From Clarireedia homoeocarpa (taxonomy: Eukaryota > Ascomycota > Leotiomycetes > Helotiales > Rutstroemiaceae), in contig LNKV01000011.1 of assembly GCA_001465935.1 (NCBI GenBank), positions 2,743-66,742 on the forward strand: 64,000 nucleotides of DNA, read 5' to 3'. The notes under the pieces are model-generated. The model was not told the origin of the DNA. It saw nothing but the letters and a program-made list of their open reading frames with translations, and ran no database searches. The position numbers were made by a program, and so were the translations under genes. This document shows, one piece after another, positions 1 to 11,756 of this stretch; the first letter of the stretch is position 1, and every line of letters starts with the position of its first letter.

Positions 1-663
1 AAGAATTATATTAAATTTATAAAAATTTATTTAGTTTTTTAAAATTTATATTCTTTAATATTTTTTATAAATTTATTATTTTAAATATTAAATAGAATTT
101 TTTATAAAAATAAAAATATTAATTATAATAATAATATTTTAATAATATTTTTTTAATTTTTTATTATAAACTAATTAATTTAAATTTATATTTTAATTAT
201 AATTATTTATTAATATTTAATTTTAATTTAAAAATATTAAATTTATATTTATTTTAAAAAATCTTTAAATTATAAATTATTTATATAAAAAGAAAATTAT
301 ATTTTTATAAATTTTAATATTTTTTTAATAATTAATTAATTTAAATTATATAAAATATAATAATTTAAAAATTAAATTTAAAAAAGAAAATAATATTAAA
401 AAATAAATAATAATTATTTAAAATTATATATTTAATAATATAAAAAGTTTTATTTTTATATAAATATTAAAAAACTAAATAAAATAAAGTTTTTTTAAAT
501 AAAAATTATTTTATATTATAATAAATTAATAAAATATATAATTTAATTATTAAATTATATTAATATAAAAAATTAAAAAGTAGTTTTTTTTAAATATATA
601 TAATTAATATTATTTTAATTTTAATAAATAAATAAAATATATCTAAAAAAAAAGTAAAATATA
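1..663. repeat. AT-rich block, probably RIP-eroded repeat
   Basis: The stretch is almost entirely A and T, with only scattered G or C, and holds no usable reading frame. Composition changes abruptly to normal near 664. In filamentous ascomycetes such blocks are usually transposon remnants mutated by repeat-induced point mutation (established knowledge); assigning this one to RIP is inference, since no intact repeat family can be recognised in it. Confidence 0.75.
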
Positions 664-724
664 AATACCGAATATTCGATATTTTGAAAGTCGAAGATCG
701 AGATAAACTAAATTGTTTCTCGAG

Positions 725-3700
725 CTATTTATCTTTCTGAAACCAAGGAAATTTCTTTTTCCCAGAATCTACTGCTCCGGATGAGCTCTCAACCTGCAAA
801 CTACGTTGATATATATCCTAAAGGTATCTGTTAGTTTCTGCTTCACTCACAAAACAGAGAGGGATTGTAAGACAAACCTCGTCGTCGGAGGGCAGTAAAC
901 ATCCCAGAATAAGCTCCCTCGCAGCTGTGTTTTGAGTGAGATTTGGATAAGGTGTAGTTTGACTCTTCATGATTGGTAGTATGACTTCCGACAAGACCTC
1001 GAACTTTTTCCAGTTAATTCTTTCCCCATTAGCCCCAACAAAGGTCCTGCTACCCTCCTCAGCCGAAACGAGATCCCGTCGATGTAGAGGAATGAAAGGA
1101 ATACGCGGCAAAGGGGAATTCTCCCAAGCTAGGCGGTACGCAAAATGGCTTTTTTGCGTGCTCATCAACAACACAAGGCGAGCGAAGCGTTTATGTGTCT
1201 CTGCCGGCACCAGGGCCCGGGTCTGTGCAAGACGGTGTATTGCGGTACCATTTATTCCTGCCAGAACAGCTGCAAGTCCATTATAGTTGTTAAGTTGTCG
1301 TAATTTTAAGGCAATCGACATGAACTTTTCCAACATTTGAGCTCTGTGCTTAGCCTTGTCTCGTATTAGGATCATCATTGAGACCCATTTTGCAACATGG
1401 TTGAAATGATCGATCATACGATTGACATTCGCAAGGCTTTTGCATTTCTCTTTTTGATTTAGGGAGAGACTGACGTGTCGAACCAAGTCTCTAAGCCGTA
1501 TAGAAGAGAACATGATCCAGTCAATCCTAGTCATTTCATCTGCAATATCGTCATCACTTGTGTCCATAAATATGTGGAACCTCATTTTCGTGGGTTGGTA
1601 AGTGGAAGTTGGTAACATCTTCGCCGCTTCTCGCTCGTAGTCCTCCACAGTAAGGAATGATGCAATTGCGGAATGAGATGGAGATGATGGACGTGCCGAA
1701 ACGGATGAAGCTCCTCGGGAATCCTTTGGCTCTATTTCTTCGCCAACCTCGTCATCTGGCATCGGAGCCGTTATATCAGTTTCACAACCTCCTTTAGAGC
1801 CTGTCCTAGTAGCAATAGGCGATGAGGGAGCGGATTCAAGGTTCTTCGCCAACTCATTCTCCATATCAGCATCCGTTCGTGCCCAACCAGTATCATCATC
1901 TTCCACCACACGTGATGACAATTGGGTCCTCATTTCTTGTGCAGCTGCAGCAAACACAGGATCAGCTGCCAACTGGTTGATGAAGGTATCGAGTTTACGG
2001 CTCGTTAAGTGGCTGGCGAAATCTCCAGGATAATTCGATACCCATCTAGCGATAACTGTTATTATACGTAACTGGGTAGTCGTTCGCGTGAGGTAGTGTA
2101 TGTTCTTGTCATCTGCCAACCGGCGCAGGCGGTCTAAGATAGCGTCAAAGAGCTCGCCAGGGGCTGCAAATTTTCGATACAAACACAAAAAGATTTCAGA
2201 AAAGTTGGCGTCGGCCCTCGACATGTTTTGTGCAAGGAGTCGATCAACCAATTCATCGAAGGTAACACCAGCAACCTTGGCAGGTTTATCAAAAAATGTA
2301 TCATCACTGCGCTGGAGGAGAGGAATGTCATCGGAATATCGATATGAAGAATCTGCATCCGATTCCTCAATGTCGAGAAAAGTGTTAGTGTCAAAGCTTC
2401 CAGTACCGGGAGACGATAGGGCTGAATGTACCTTTTGGCCAAGCGGCACCCTGAGCGAGGAACCAGAGGTATCTAGAACGGAGTCACTACGGAATGCTGG
2501 ATGAGAAGAAAGAGGAGGAGCATCATGAGGATCCGGCATCATAATCTGATGGTGCAGATTTGTTCGGCCGTTAGGCCGCGACAATGGAGGAGGACCGCCT
2601 CGAGTGGCTACTGGTTGGGAAGGAAGATCGCGCCTCAGGGAGAACTCGGAACTTGCACGACTATGCTTTGATTGTTGACTTAGAGGTCTCGGAATAGCAG
2701 CTTCAGCCAGTTTCTCAATATTTGCAGACGAGGTAGCTCGACGGCGGGGACCTTGAACTTCTATTGGGGGCGTAGTAGCTAGGATACTTGGTAAGCTCGG
2801 TTCTGGAACGGGACAGCGAAGAAGTATGGTAACTTGACGTTAACCAAATAGATGCTGCCCAGCTTGCCACATTACGTTGTGTACCATCTAATCGTATTCA
2901 GATGATACTTACGGCGCGGCTAAGACACAAGATTACAGAAATCGAGCACCAACTTACCATTTCTGCTTGCCATGACAGCCCGAAGCATGGAATACAGGCA
3001 AAGCCTTGCACTTTCCGGTACATTCGATGCGGTTTTGACAGCCTCGACACAAGACATGCAAGCTGCCTCGAGACTCTCGACGTTCAATTGACGAGTGTTT
3101 TCAGGGTTGTCGCATTTACATGAGACAAGGATAGTGGGGAGAGACGAGTTTACCAATGCGTCTTGCACTATCAGCATTTATATTCTAGTAGAGTTCATGC
3201 AATGTAGATCACTCACTCAATGTTTGTGGCAGCTCCGCGATACTTTCCCTATTCATAACATCATACAGTAACAGCGCCCCATCCATGCGCGGAACAATGT
3301 GCCCATTCATCTGCTTTGGCCATTGGATCTGGCGATCAGGATTGATGTCGAAGGATTCCAAATCAAGTTCAATCAAGCTGACTGTGTAGGCCACATTTTC
3401 CACAGACATGCGGAGACTTGAAGTGATGGATGTTGGCAAAGCGCGCAAACTCAGTGCCCGTTGTATCAGAGTGCTCTTTCCCACGCCATTGCTTCCAATC
3501 ACCGCGATATTTATGTCTGCCATCCCGCTTCTTGATTGAGGCTGTAAAGGCAGATGTCAGTAAACTGTGCGCTCTCGTTGATTGGGCAAGTGAGGAGAAG
3601 AGAGGAAGACGTACAGGTATGTTAACAGAGTGGTCTACAGATGGCCTTTTGTTGGATCGTGGTGGAGGATCCTTAAACACGTCGTCATTGTGCGAACGTT

Positions 3701-4064
3701 CCTCGTACGTCGCAGATTTCAATTCCCGTGCCAATGAAACAGAATGCGGTGACTGGTAGTTCCGGAAGAAGGGATCGTCCTTTATGGATGCCACTGAATC
3801 GCGATAGCTGCGCTCGTCTGAATCCTCTTCTTTCGTTGTCGAATTTTTGGGCTCTACAATGCCACCGGTAGTGAGAGGAGCCGAGGATGTCCGCGAACCC
3901 AACCCAGGACGTGTGCGCGGACCAGTGGTTGTTGGTATAGATGGAGGAGAAACAGATAAGGTTCGAGGACTCCGCTGAGCTCGATGGGACTCTGTTCGCA
4001 AGGGATTTATAGATTTGGTGCGTTTTGGAAAAGCACCACCCTCATCCATGATTGTGGATATCAT
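725..4064 (-). CDS. RasGEF-domain protein with a P-loop GTPase-like domain
   Basis: Five exons fit: 4064-3615, 3541-3217, 3167-2958, 2802-851 and 793-725. All phases agree and give 1001 residues. Residues 1-150 are Ser/Pro/Arg-rich and look disordered. A Ras-like domain follows, with P-loop GSNGVGKS (about 166-173) and an NKxD-like SCKCD. After a long linker come a RasGEF N-terminal module (VDRLLAQNMSRADANF region) and a C-terminal Cdc25-type catalytic domain (RIDWIMFSSIRLRDLVRHV, LRQLNNYNGLAAVLAGI, FIPLHRRDL). The family loads GTP onto Ras at membranes. The last join (intron 850-794, GTGAGT donor) is preferred; without it the frame ends at 818. The start could also be the second Met, six codons in. 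The stop lies about 60 bp from the AT-rich block. Confidence 0.85.
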
Positions 4065-5378
4065 TTAATATCGAAACTGTACCATGCCTTCAAGCATCCG
4101 TAGCCGTGTCGAGTCGCACGTTGTTTTCTACCGCTACCCGAATAATCTTAATCCTTAACCCTTAATCGTTAATCCTTGGAAACCTGGTGAAATTGTGACC
4201 CTGTCGCAATTCGCAATCGATAACTTCGTGTGGAGAGGGTCTTGAGATCTTTTGTGGAGGTAAGGTTACCCTGTCACGATTGATCGGTTAAGCCGTATGA
4301 ACATTGAATAGTGGCTGTAGATTGCGGATTGTAACTAACATGCTGTGGAGATCAGAGGAGTAGAAGCATGTTTGGGGCTTCCGGTATTATGGAGTCGAGT
4401 ACGGCTGTAAGAGATTTGTCCAACAAGATGCCACCCAGGGGTTTGGCCAATGGCCGAGATCGTTTGACGAACCTGGCAGTGTGTGGTGAGGAAGAGGGTG
4501 CGGGAGAGGGGAAGGAAACAAGAGCGCGCAAGCAGAGGCGGACGGAGTGATAGAAGGGACGAGCTGCGATGCGACACGATAGGAGTCTCTGAGATGTGCT
4601 TGTTCGTTTGATTTACTCGTATCTTCACATCGATACCTACCACTCTCTTCACCTAGAAGGACAGAAACTGTAGAGCCGACAAATGCATTAGCGACAACGA
4701 ACACGAAAGAAAGTAAGTGTTGGTTTGGACAGAAGATAAATTGCAAATATAAGTGCGGAAGAACGTTCCGTTCTGAGTAGTTCTACTGGATTGTAATCTG
4801 GATGTAATTGCTTCTTTCCCGGAAGCGACCTCGAATTGCATGGCCAGACTGGACCACATGGAAGTAATGTGTCGTGCTTGTTCGTCTGGTCAATCATCCC
4901 CTCACTGCTCTCTCCTCTTGCCCTTCCCTGCTTTCCCTGCCTTCCCTGCCTTCCCTGCCTTCCCCGCCTTCCCTGCCTTCTCTACCTGCTCATAATCTTT
5001 CCCCAGTCAATCCGACCCATTCCTCGCATACCATTCCAGCTGCTCACCAACTGCATTATTGGGTGCATCAGCAAGGGTCCTCTGAACGTGGGAAACGTCG
5101 CATGACCTCATCCAATGCTCCAATGTCCAATACCATGCGAAGCTGTTTTGGAGTGGAGAGTCGGATTTTCCAAGCCCAGAAATTCAATACGGGGAACTAA
5201 CATGGTGGAGGAATGTATATCATGCAGGGCTGAGGGCTGGCTACCTGGTTGCAGTGCGCAACCAGACTAGGGGGGTTCTCGACGAGTCTATAAGATAAGT
5301 ATGTTGCATCTCGCTCTGTACGCCAGCCATCACACAGTCCACATTTTGTATGAAGGCAGAGATACTAGTTACGAGGTA
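4065..5378. other. Intergenic region with a pyrimidine-rich minisatellite
   Basis: Holds the RasGEF promoter side. About 4922-4978 is a run of degenerate 9-bp CCTTCCCTG units. About 4140-4180 is a short TTAATCC-like repetition. Small open frames here are low complexity, and I see no supported gene. Confidence 0.6.
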
Positions 5379-6703
5379 AGAGCTTGGGCCACGACTCGTC
5401 GCACCCCTCCCTTTTTGCACCTATTTACTTCAATATTTAATTAAAAATCAACTATATAATATTTTAACTTGAAATTGAAGAATATTACTAGTGTACAAGG
5501 GCTTTTCCTTTTACTCTAATCACTTCTTCCAATTTACATGTTAATCGTTCGACCTCCGGGCGGAAGGTCTTCGGATCCATCTCATCCCACAACCTCTGTA
5601 TCTCTTGCTTTAGCTCTTCAATAGAAGTAGGTACAAATAGAAGCTGGTTGATTCTATGCTTCATCCAGCGCCAGACCTTCTCAATCGGGTTCAAATCAGG
5701 GGAGCTTGGTGGCCAATTGAGAGTCCTAATACCCTGTTCGAACCGGGCTACCCGGGCATACCCCTCATGCACTTTTGCACCGTCCTCTATAAAGATATAT
5801 TCAAGGCCAACCTTCTTGAATAGTGGGAATACAATCGGCTCAAGGACCTGCTCCTTATATACTGTTGAATCAACCCCCCGGCAACCAGGTCTTTTCTCAA
5901 GGAATACTAAAGGGGATTTATAGTCCCAACCGATCATACCCCATATCATAACTGATATCCTGCCTGAACGGTATACTGACTGTATACAGTTCAAACACCG
6001 CTTTTCATCAGACCGGCGGGTCACCCAAATCCTTCCCCTTTTGCCTGTTTCAAAAGTAGTCTTATCTGACCAGTAAACCTTCCGCCAATCCCCCCCTTCT
6101 GGATTGGAGGTAGTATAGTCACTTGTACCCTACCAGCGATGTAGGTATACGAACTGTAGCCTTTTCTTTGCTTGTACCTTATTAATAAAAGGCCTAGGGC
6201 AAGCTATACACCGGCGGTAGCCAAGTTTGCAGAGCTCCCGGCGAATTATACGAACAGATGCTTTTATCCCCAGTACTGCTCGTACCCTCCCAAAAGTCAT
6301 CCTACGCCCATACCAACTTTTTGACAATTCCCTGATAATCCTACGAACTTCCTTCGTCGATATCATCGCCGGAACCCCCCCTATACCCTTCCTATTCCTC
6401 CGTTCTCGTTGGCTGCGTACTATGCTTCTAGCACTTGACCGTGGTACCCCTAATTCGGCCTCAATCTGGCGCCAGGAATTCCCGTTCGCTCGTGCCTGAA
6501 GCACCCTGGATCGCTTTGGGGTAGACCATTGTTCATTAGATTGGTGCACATGATTCGGCGACCCAGGGCGAGGATCTATTATCATTTTTAAGGATAAATA
6601 TTATAAGTTGATTTAATAATAAAATTTTGAAGTTGTTGCGATGGAATTTAAAATGCATGAGCTCATCTCGCTTAGGGGTGCGACGAGTCGTGGCCCAAGC
6701 TCT
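5379..6703 (-). mobile_element. Tc1/mariner-type DNA transposon, 1325 bp
   Basis: A perfect 30-bp terminal inverted repeat begins AGAGCTTGGG at 5379-5408 and is mirrored at 6674-6703. Both ends are flanked by TA (5377-5378 and 6704-6705), the target duplication typical of Tc1/mariner elements. Inside is one minus-strand transposase frame interrupted by a stop. The intact repeats suggest recent insertion or recent mobility in trans (inference). Confidence 0.95.
5488..6585 (-). pseudogene. Tc1/mariner transposase with one in-frame stop
   Basis: One continuous frame of 366 codons starts at ATG 6585 and stops at 5488, with a single TAG at 6132-6130. The N-terminal part has two helix-turn-helix-like regions (NSWRQIEAELGVPRSSAR; RRIIRELSKSWYGRRM). 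The DDE_3-like catalytic part lies after the stop: first Asp in VYWSDKTTF, second Asp in FIEDGAKVH, Glu in SPDLNPIEKVW. The last two are separated by 33 residues, where Tc1 has 34. The sequence between the two halves is in frame, so there is no frameshift. Unless the stop is read through, this copy is probably non-autonomous. Confidence 0.92.
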
Positions 6704-8236
6704 TACATTGCCAATATCCAGATAGCAGACAACAAGACAACTAACCTCCCTCCCCACATAGTAGAACTAGATGCATCAAACTATAATGTTACTTCAGCCT
6801 CCTGTCAGAACTTGTATCATCAAGTGACGCTTTTAGAGACCACTCTGATATGATTCGTGCTGAGCTATGAGGCGGGCCCTTACGAAGTACTTGTCTACTT
6901 ATATTATGCCTTTATTAGATCCACAGCAAGGTTTCCCCGCAAGCTCGGCCTTTTCGCCTTTGCCTTTTTTCCCCCTTTCCCTTCCCCTCGCAGATTTATA
7001 TCAGCCTCAAGGTACGAAGTATATATCAAATGCCCCTTATGGCCCTTTGTATAAACAGTCCTACCTCACACACGGTGCCAAGATATCGGCGCTGCTATTT
7101 TTCTCGGGGCCTGCACAATCTACGAGACATTTACTCCGTCGGACGAGGGACGAGGTCTAACCAAGGAAGTATAGTAATGCCTGACGTAGTATTGTCAGTC
7201 ATCCGGCGCTTTTCAAGGGCTTCTTGGCCTGCATTATATTATCTACTTCAATATTCAATACGAGTAACTTACTGTAGATGACCGCCATCGCTCGGCCTGA
7301 TCCATCAACCAAGCTTTCATGCCAAAGATCTAAGTGACCCGCTTTGAGCCCCTCATATCTTAAAATCATTGCGAAAGAACAAATGCAAGGTACAGCGTAG
7401 GACGCAGGTCATGCTTTTCAACGGCTGGTCGGCCCTACTAATCTACTACTACATCATAATTTCAGCTTTTCTACTGCTTACGATGAACAGATTAAGATAT
7501 AGAAAGTAGTGTGTCAATATTTACTAGGCGCTCAGATACTAGGTACAGTTTCTCATGACAACAGCCATCTTCGCTTCTACTTGCTTTATCTGCGTTTCTT
7601 GGTAACTTCGCTGACCAGCGTTTCGTTGCATCCAAAAATCCTTCCGGCCGTTAAAAACTAACTTACCTTGTGAGGGCAAAGAGTGCAACATCAATTAAGC
7701 GCCCCAGAATCCCGCCCACCTCCACAAGAGGTCTTATTGAAGTCAATTAAGCCTCCCGTGACTAGGAATTGAGGTGATACCTTGTACATCTCCTGGCAAG
7801 CAATCTGTCACACGGTTGTCCCACCTTTGAATTAAGTATTGCTTGCCGAATCTGTACATACAGGAATCCGTCTCAACCCGCATTTGGACTCGCGGCAACG
7901 CCCCATTCGTACCAACCATACTACACGGCTCTCCACGGCAATTTTTGTACACCGCGATTCCTTCTATATAGGAAAGACTGCTTGCGCTCATTACTCACTT
8001 TTGAAACCTTCTGTTGTGACTCGTGTCATGCACTGAGATGCTTGCGACCAACAGAATCGTAGAGTGTCTTAGTCTGTGCGAGACCTGAGATATAGAAGAC
8101 AGAACAAGCCCCAGAGATGGCTTCAGTAGCTGTTAAGACTTCCAGTACGGAGAGACCTATCGTAGGTGAAGGCACCCAGGCGAAAGTTACCGCATCATTG
8201 ATTGCTAACGTGAGATAGCTCAATCCACAAAGATCA
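6704..8236. other. Intergenic region, no supported gene
   Basis: Pyrimidine-rich around 6930-7000. The open frames are short, overlap on both strands and show no recognisable motif. I see nothing further. Confidence 0.5.
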
Positions 8237-9031
8237 ATGACGCACCCGTTTCGAGAGTCGAAAGCAAATGGCTGTCCGAGCCGAAGCAAGAAACGTCAAG
8301 CTTTAGACCCCGAAGACCTAAGCCGTCGTTTAGCACTACATCTGAGTGAGCAGCGTCGCCTCGCACGAGCAAGAGTGACCGAAGAACATGGTCCATACCA
8401 CCATGTACCGCAGGTGGCAGGGGTAAATTTTGAATCGACTACAACTCCAGACAAAATGCGCCAGCTTCGCAAGTTGGTACAACCTGCATTTAAAAACCTC
8501 GAAGTGCTTCGTTTCAATGAAAGAGTGCACGGAAAGCCAGCCACGCTCCTTCAAAGACCAAAGGCTATGGACCTTGCAACAGCAGAAAGGAATCATCTTA
8601 GAAATCGACATCAACATCAGTGGACTACTGCTATAGAGCGTGCTGCAGAGTTAGACAATGAAAGGGGTATTTATCGTTTTCCACAGCGAACATTTGAAAC
8701 CGATATTGGTCCTTTTGTGCGTCGAACCCGGCAAATGCCACGCCCTATGAGCCTAGGGGATATGCTTTGGGAAAGGGGAGAAGAAAACTGCGAAGAAAGA
8801 AAACGAGATCGAAATGATCGCCAAGACTGGTCACAGAGTGACGAAAATGAGGTGAACGTAAGGCGGAAGATCAGGGATCTCGTTACTCCTCTGCTAGCTT
8901 TGAAAACCAAGATGAGTAAAGGGCAAGACAACGGGATCAGTATGGCAACAGGTCTGGTTGCTGCGGAAGAAGGACACAATGTAAGAAGAGCGAGTTTCTT
9001 AGCTCGATTCAAGCGTCAAGCTCCATCGTAA
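8237..9031 (+). CDS. Unrecognised Arg/Glu-rich protein, 264 aa
   Basis: A single uninterrupted frame from ATG 8237 to TAA 9031. The product is highly charged, with Arg-rich stretches at both ends and an acidic-basic middle; it has no obvious membrane segment or signal peptide. Short segments such as HVPQVAGVNF and RPMSLGDMLWERG look like constrained sequence, but I do not recognise the family. It is much longer and more even in composition than neighbouring chance frames, which supports a real gene. A further upstream exon cannot be excluded. The nearest gene downstream (HIT finger) is convergent. Confidence 0.6.
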   Translation: MTHPFRESKANGCPSRSKKRQALDPEDLSRRLALHLSEQRRLARARVTEEHGPYHHVPQVAGVNFESTTTPDKMRQLRKLVQPAFKNLEVLRFNERVHGKPATLLQRPKAMDLATAERNHLRNRHQHQWTTAIERAAELDNERGIYRFPQRTFETDIGPFVRRTRQMPRPMSLGDMLWERGEENCEERKRDRNDRQDWSQSDENEVNVRRKIRDLVTPLLALKTKMSKGQDNGISMATGLVAAEEGHNVRRASFLARFKRQAPS

Positions 9032-9336
9032 CCGATGCACACCACACTCCATAGGACCATAGTCTTTCTCTTCGCTGAGACGTTTGCCCTGTTCATTGTG
9101 CACGTGGCTCACCCCGTAAATTAAGTAGGTATACGGCATCCGGCATCAGCGGCCAGTATACCCCGTCAAACTATGCTTCAATAGATCAGAATCCCATATT
9201 CAGAGACTTTTCAGAATGAACACAGGTAATAAGGGCTCACCTATATTTCACATTCCTACCACTTTGATTTCCATATGCGCCGTCCAACTATCTTTATCTA
9301 ATCCAATTCTTCCATAGAAGATTGCAGAGCTTCATT
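9032..9336. other. Intergenic gap between convergent genes
   Basis: About 305 bp between the 3' ends of the unknown gene and the HIT-finger gene. Nothing recognisable beyond probable 3' untranslated sequence. Confidence 0.5.
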
Positions 9337-10124
9337 TTACCGCTTCTCAATTTGCAGAAGTTGTTGAATTACCCTTGCGTTTTCTTCATCCACTTCTCGC
9401 TGTACTATTTCTGACGCACCACTCCCCTCCTCACTAGAAAGAATCCGCAGAACGAGCTTTGAATATTCTCGGACAGCTTCCCCCTCTTTCCCGTACACTG
9501 ATCTTGCCCGCTGCAAGGCCTTCATTCCATTCTCCATTCCTCGATCTTGATCCCACTGTTCTATCCCTTTGGGCTTACGGAACCCGTATGTCTGCCGGTT
9601 GTTTGTATTTTGGTTGTCGAGGGGGCGATGCATTGCAGCATTGATCTCCTCCAACTGTGCATGGAGACTAGGATATAATTCGAATAAACTTTCCAATTCC
9701 CTTGAATTTTCTAGAGCTGCAAATGGTCCCTTGGAGGCGGACCCGGCAACTGTCCCTGCTAGAGGTATAAACGCTGAGGTCTGCGCACGCAAGGGTGTTA
9801 CTTCATTGATTGGGGATACTGCTGAGCTTGATTCCGCTTCGACGGCTGGATGTGTAGCTTTGTGTACGGTTGAGCAGCTAACAGAACAGCTGAATCAAGA
9901 AGTTAACAAACTTCAGTCCCCTAGGTGTCCCATAAGACAGCCACTTACTATGGAAGATAGCAGCGAGTACATTTATATTTGGCAGGTTGCTCCTTGCAGA
10001 CCTCACATAGTTTGGCTTTCGATTCTTTTGCTTTCGTGGATGTAGAATGTGTCGAGTTCGTAACCTCAGCTCCCATCACCTTATCGGACTCCGTCTCGCC
10101 CTCCACAATTTGAAAGATGCCCAT
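9337..10124 (-). CDS. HIT1: HIT zinc-finger protein (Hit1/ZNHIT3-like)
   Basis: Two exons, 10124-9949 and 9889-9337, give 242 residues with consistent phase across a 59-bp intron (GTAAGT donor). Near residues 40-72 a zf-HIT pattern is visible: C40-x2-C43, C52-x2-C55, C60-x3-C64, then H68 and H72 in place of the final Cys. The remainder is helical and charged and includes SRELESLFELYPSLHAQLEE. Family members Hit1/ZNHIT3 help assemble box C/D snoRNPs in the nucleus with Rsa1/NUFIP (established). Assignment to Hit1 rather than another HIT-finger protein rests on size and architecture. It is divergent from NFU1. Confidence 0.85.
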
Positions 10125-10742
10125 GTTGTCCCAGGACAGAGCTTTTTATGAAGGCTGTTACCTGGCACAGAGAGAGAGAGACAGAGCTTGGAAGTGAAGC
10201 AAGAATGTAGCGCCTATACGTTCAAAAGGAACGCGCGGTAAGAGAAGAAATACTGTAATCGTTACCGTATGCGAGTATTATCTACAGCAGCGGCTTCAAT
10301 TGGTGACCAGAATATATAACAAATGTGATGGTGAACAGTCAAGTGAAATCGGACTTGTATCATGAATGCCATGGCTGTTATTCTTTCGTGCATGACGGGA
10401 TTTTCCTAATCTTCAAAAATCTTTCGGCAGAATTCACTTATCGCAGATTCTAGCAGGGGAGATAATCGGCCAATGTTATCCAATTAAGTTCCAGAGAATG
10501 CGTCATTGATGATTAACAATAAAATCTTTGTAAGTCATCTAATTAGCAATGAAGACTCAACACCAGTTCTACTAAAGAAAAACACGTACAAAAGCAACCA
10601 CGAAAGACTGAGTCTGTTTTCACCAGAGTTTTTGGAGCTATCCCATCATTTATATGGTGAGTCTGCTAAGTGCTGTGGACTGTTGTTGCAAGAGGTAGAT
10701 TTGTTTCCTACTTTTGAAGGTTTGAACTGCTTGAAAACCGCG
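10125..10742. promoter_or_regulatory. Divergent promoter region, HIT1 / NFU1
   Basis: 618 bp between the two divergent start codons. An open frame runs into NFU1 from 10506, but the canonical presequence begins at 10743. No specific factor site can be named. Confidence 0.5.
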
Positions 10743-11756
10743 ATGGCGTCGAGAAAGATCGTGCAAGAAGCAAAGTCTCTTTTACCTCGAAGCCGACCTG
10801 GAAGAGCATCATTCGTTTGGAAACCCAGCGCTTCAGTGAGATGCGTGCATCAAAGTACTCGTTTGCCCGCAATGGCAGCGTCAAATTCAAGAACGAGACC
10901 GACCCTCCAACCCCTCCATCAACCATCCAACATGCTCAAACCTGCGTCGATTGGTGGCAGTCGTAGTATTTTCATCCAAACAGAGGACACGCCGAATCCT
11001 GACGCCCTCAAGTTCCTCCCCAATCATCCGATACTACCACCTAACTTATCTTCGCCATTCATCGAATATCTCAACCCTAGGTCTACACTTGCGCCACCTT
11101 ACCCATCACCTTTAGCAGCGCAACTCATGAACATTGATGGCATCAAATCTGTCTTTTATGGCGCAGATTTCATCACTGTCACAAAGGCGGAGGATGCCAA
11201 CTGGGCACACATTAAGCCAGAGGTTTTTAGTCTCATAACCGAAGCTGTGACTTCTGGTGCAGAAATTGTCACCACCGTGGAGAGCTCTGGATCACATGGC
11301 GAAGAGGAAGAAGATAGCTTGAGCTATAACGAAAATGATAGTGAGGTTGTAGGGATGATAAAAGAATTACTAGAAACACGGATAAGGCCGGCCATCCAGG
11401 AGGATGGCGGAGATATTGATTATCGGGGGTTTGAGGACGGCATGGTTTTAATGAAACTCCGAGGAGCATGCCGAACTTGTGATTCAAGCACAGTCACGTT
11501 GAAAAACGGTATTGAGGGAATGCTTATGCATTATGTAAGTCTCCCAAAAAACAAATGGCTATCTAGCTGCGCAACAGGAAGCTAACTAGTAATGCAGATT
11601 GAAGAAGTAAAAGGTGTTGTACAAGTTATGGATGAAGAAGAGGAGGTATCCATGCGGGAGTTTGCGAAATTTGAGGAGAAACTGAGGCAACAGAAAGGTC
11701 CTGATGCAACTGCATCCACAGTAGGGAAGGGTAGCTTAGACACGGTGCCTGGTTAA
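10743..11756 (+). CDS. NFU1: NFU1-type Fe-S cluster scaffold, mitochondrial
   Basis: Exons 10743-11534 and 11598-11756 give 316 residues. Residues 1-70 are Arg/Ser-rich with few acids, as in a mitochondrial presequence. The Nfu N-terminal domain starts near SIFIQTEDTPNPDALKFLP. The C-terminal NifU-like domain carries the cluster-binding CxxC as C243-R-T-C246, followed by DSSTVTLKNGIEGMLMHY; many homologues have Pro after the second Cys, here Asp. NFU1 delivers 4Fe-4S clusters to lipoate synthase and respiratory enzymes in the matrix. The start at 10743 was chosen because the presequence begins there; the frame extends upstream without support. Confidence 0.92.

Noticed and set aside
1..663. 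Mitochondrial DNA insertion
   Set aside because: No recognisable mitochondrial gene or tRNA; composition alone fits a RIP-type block better.
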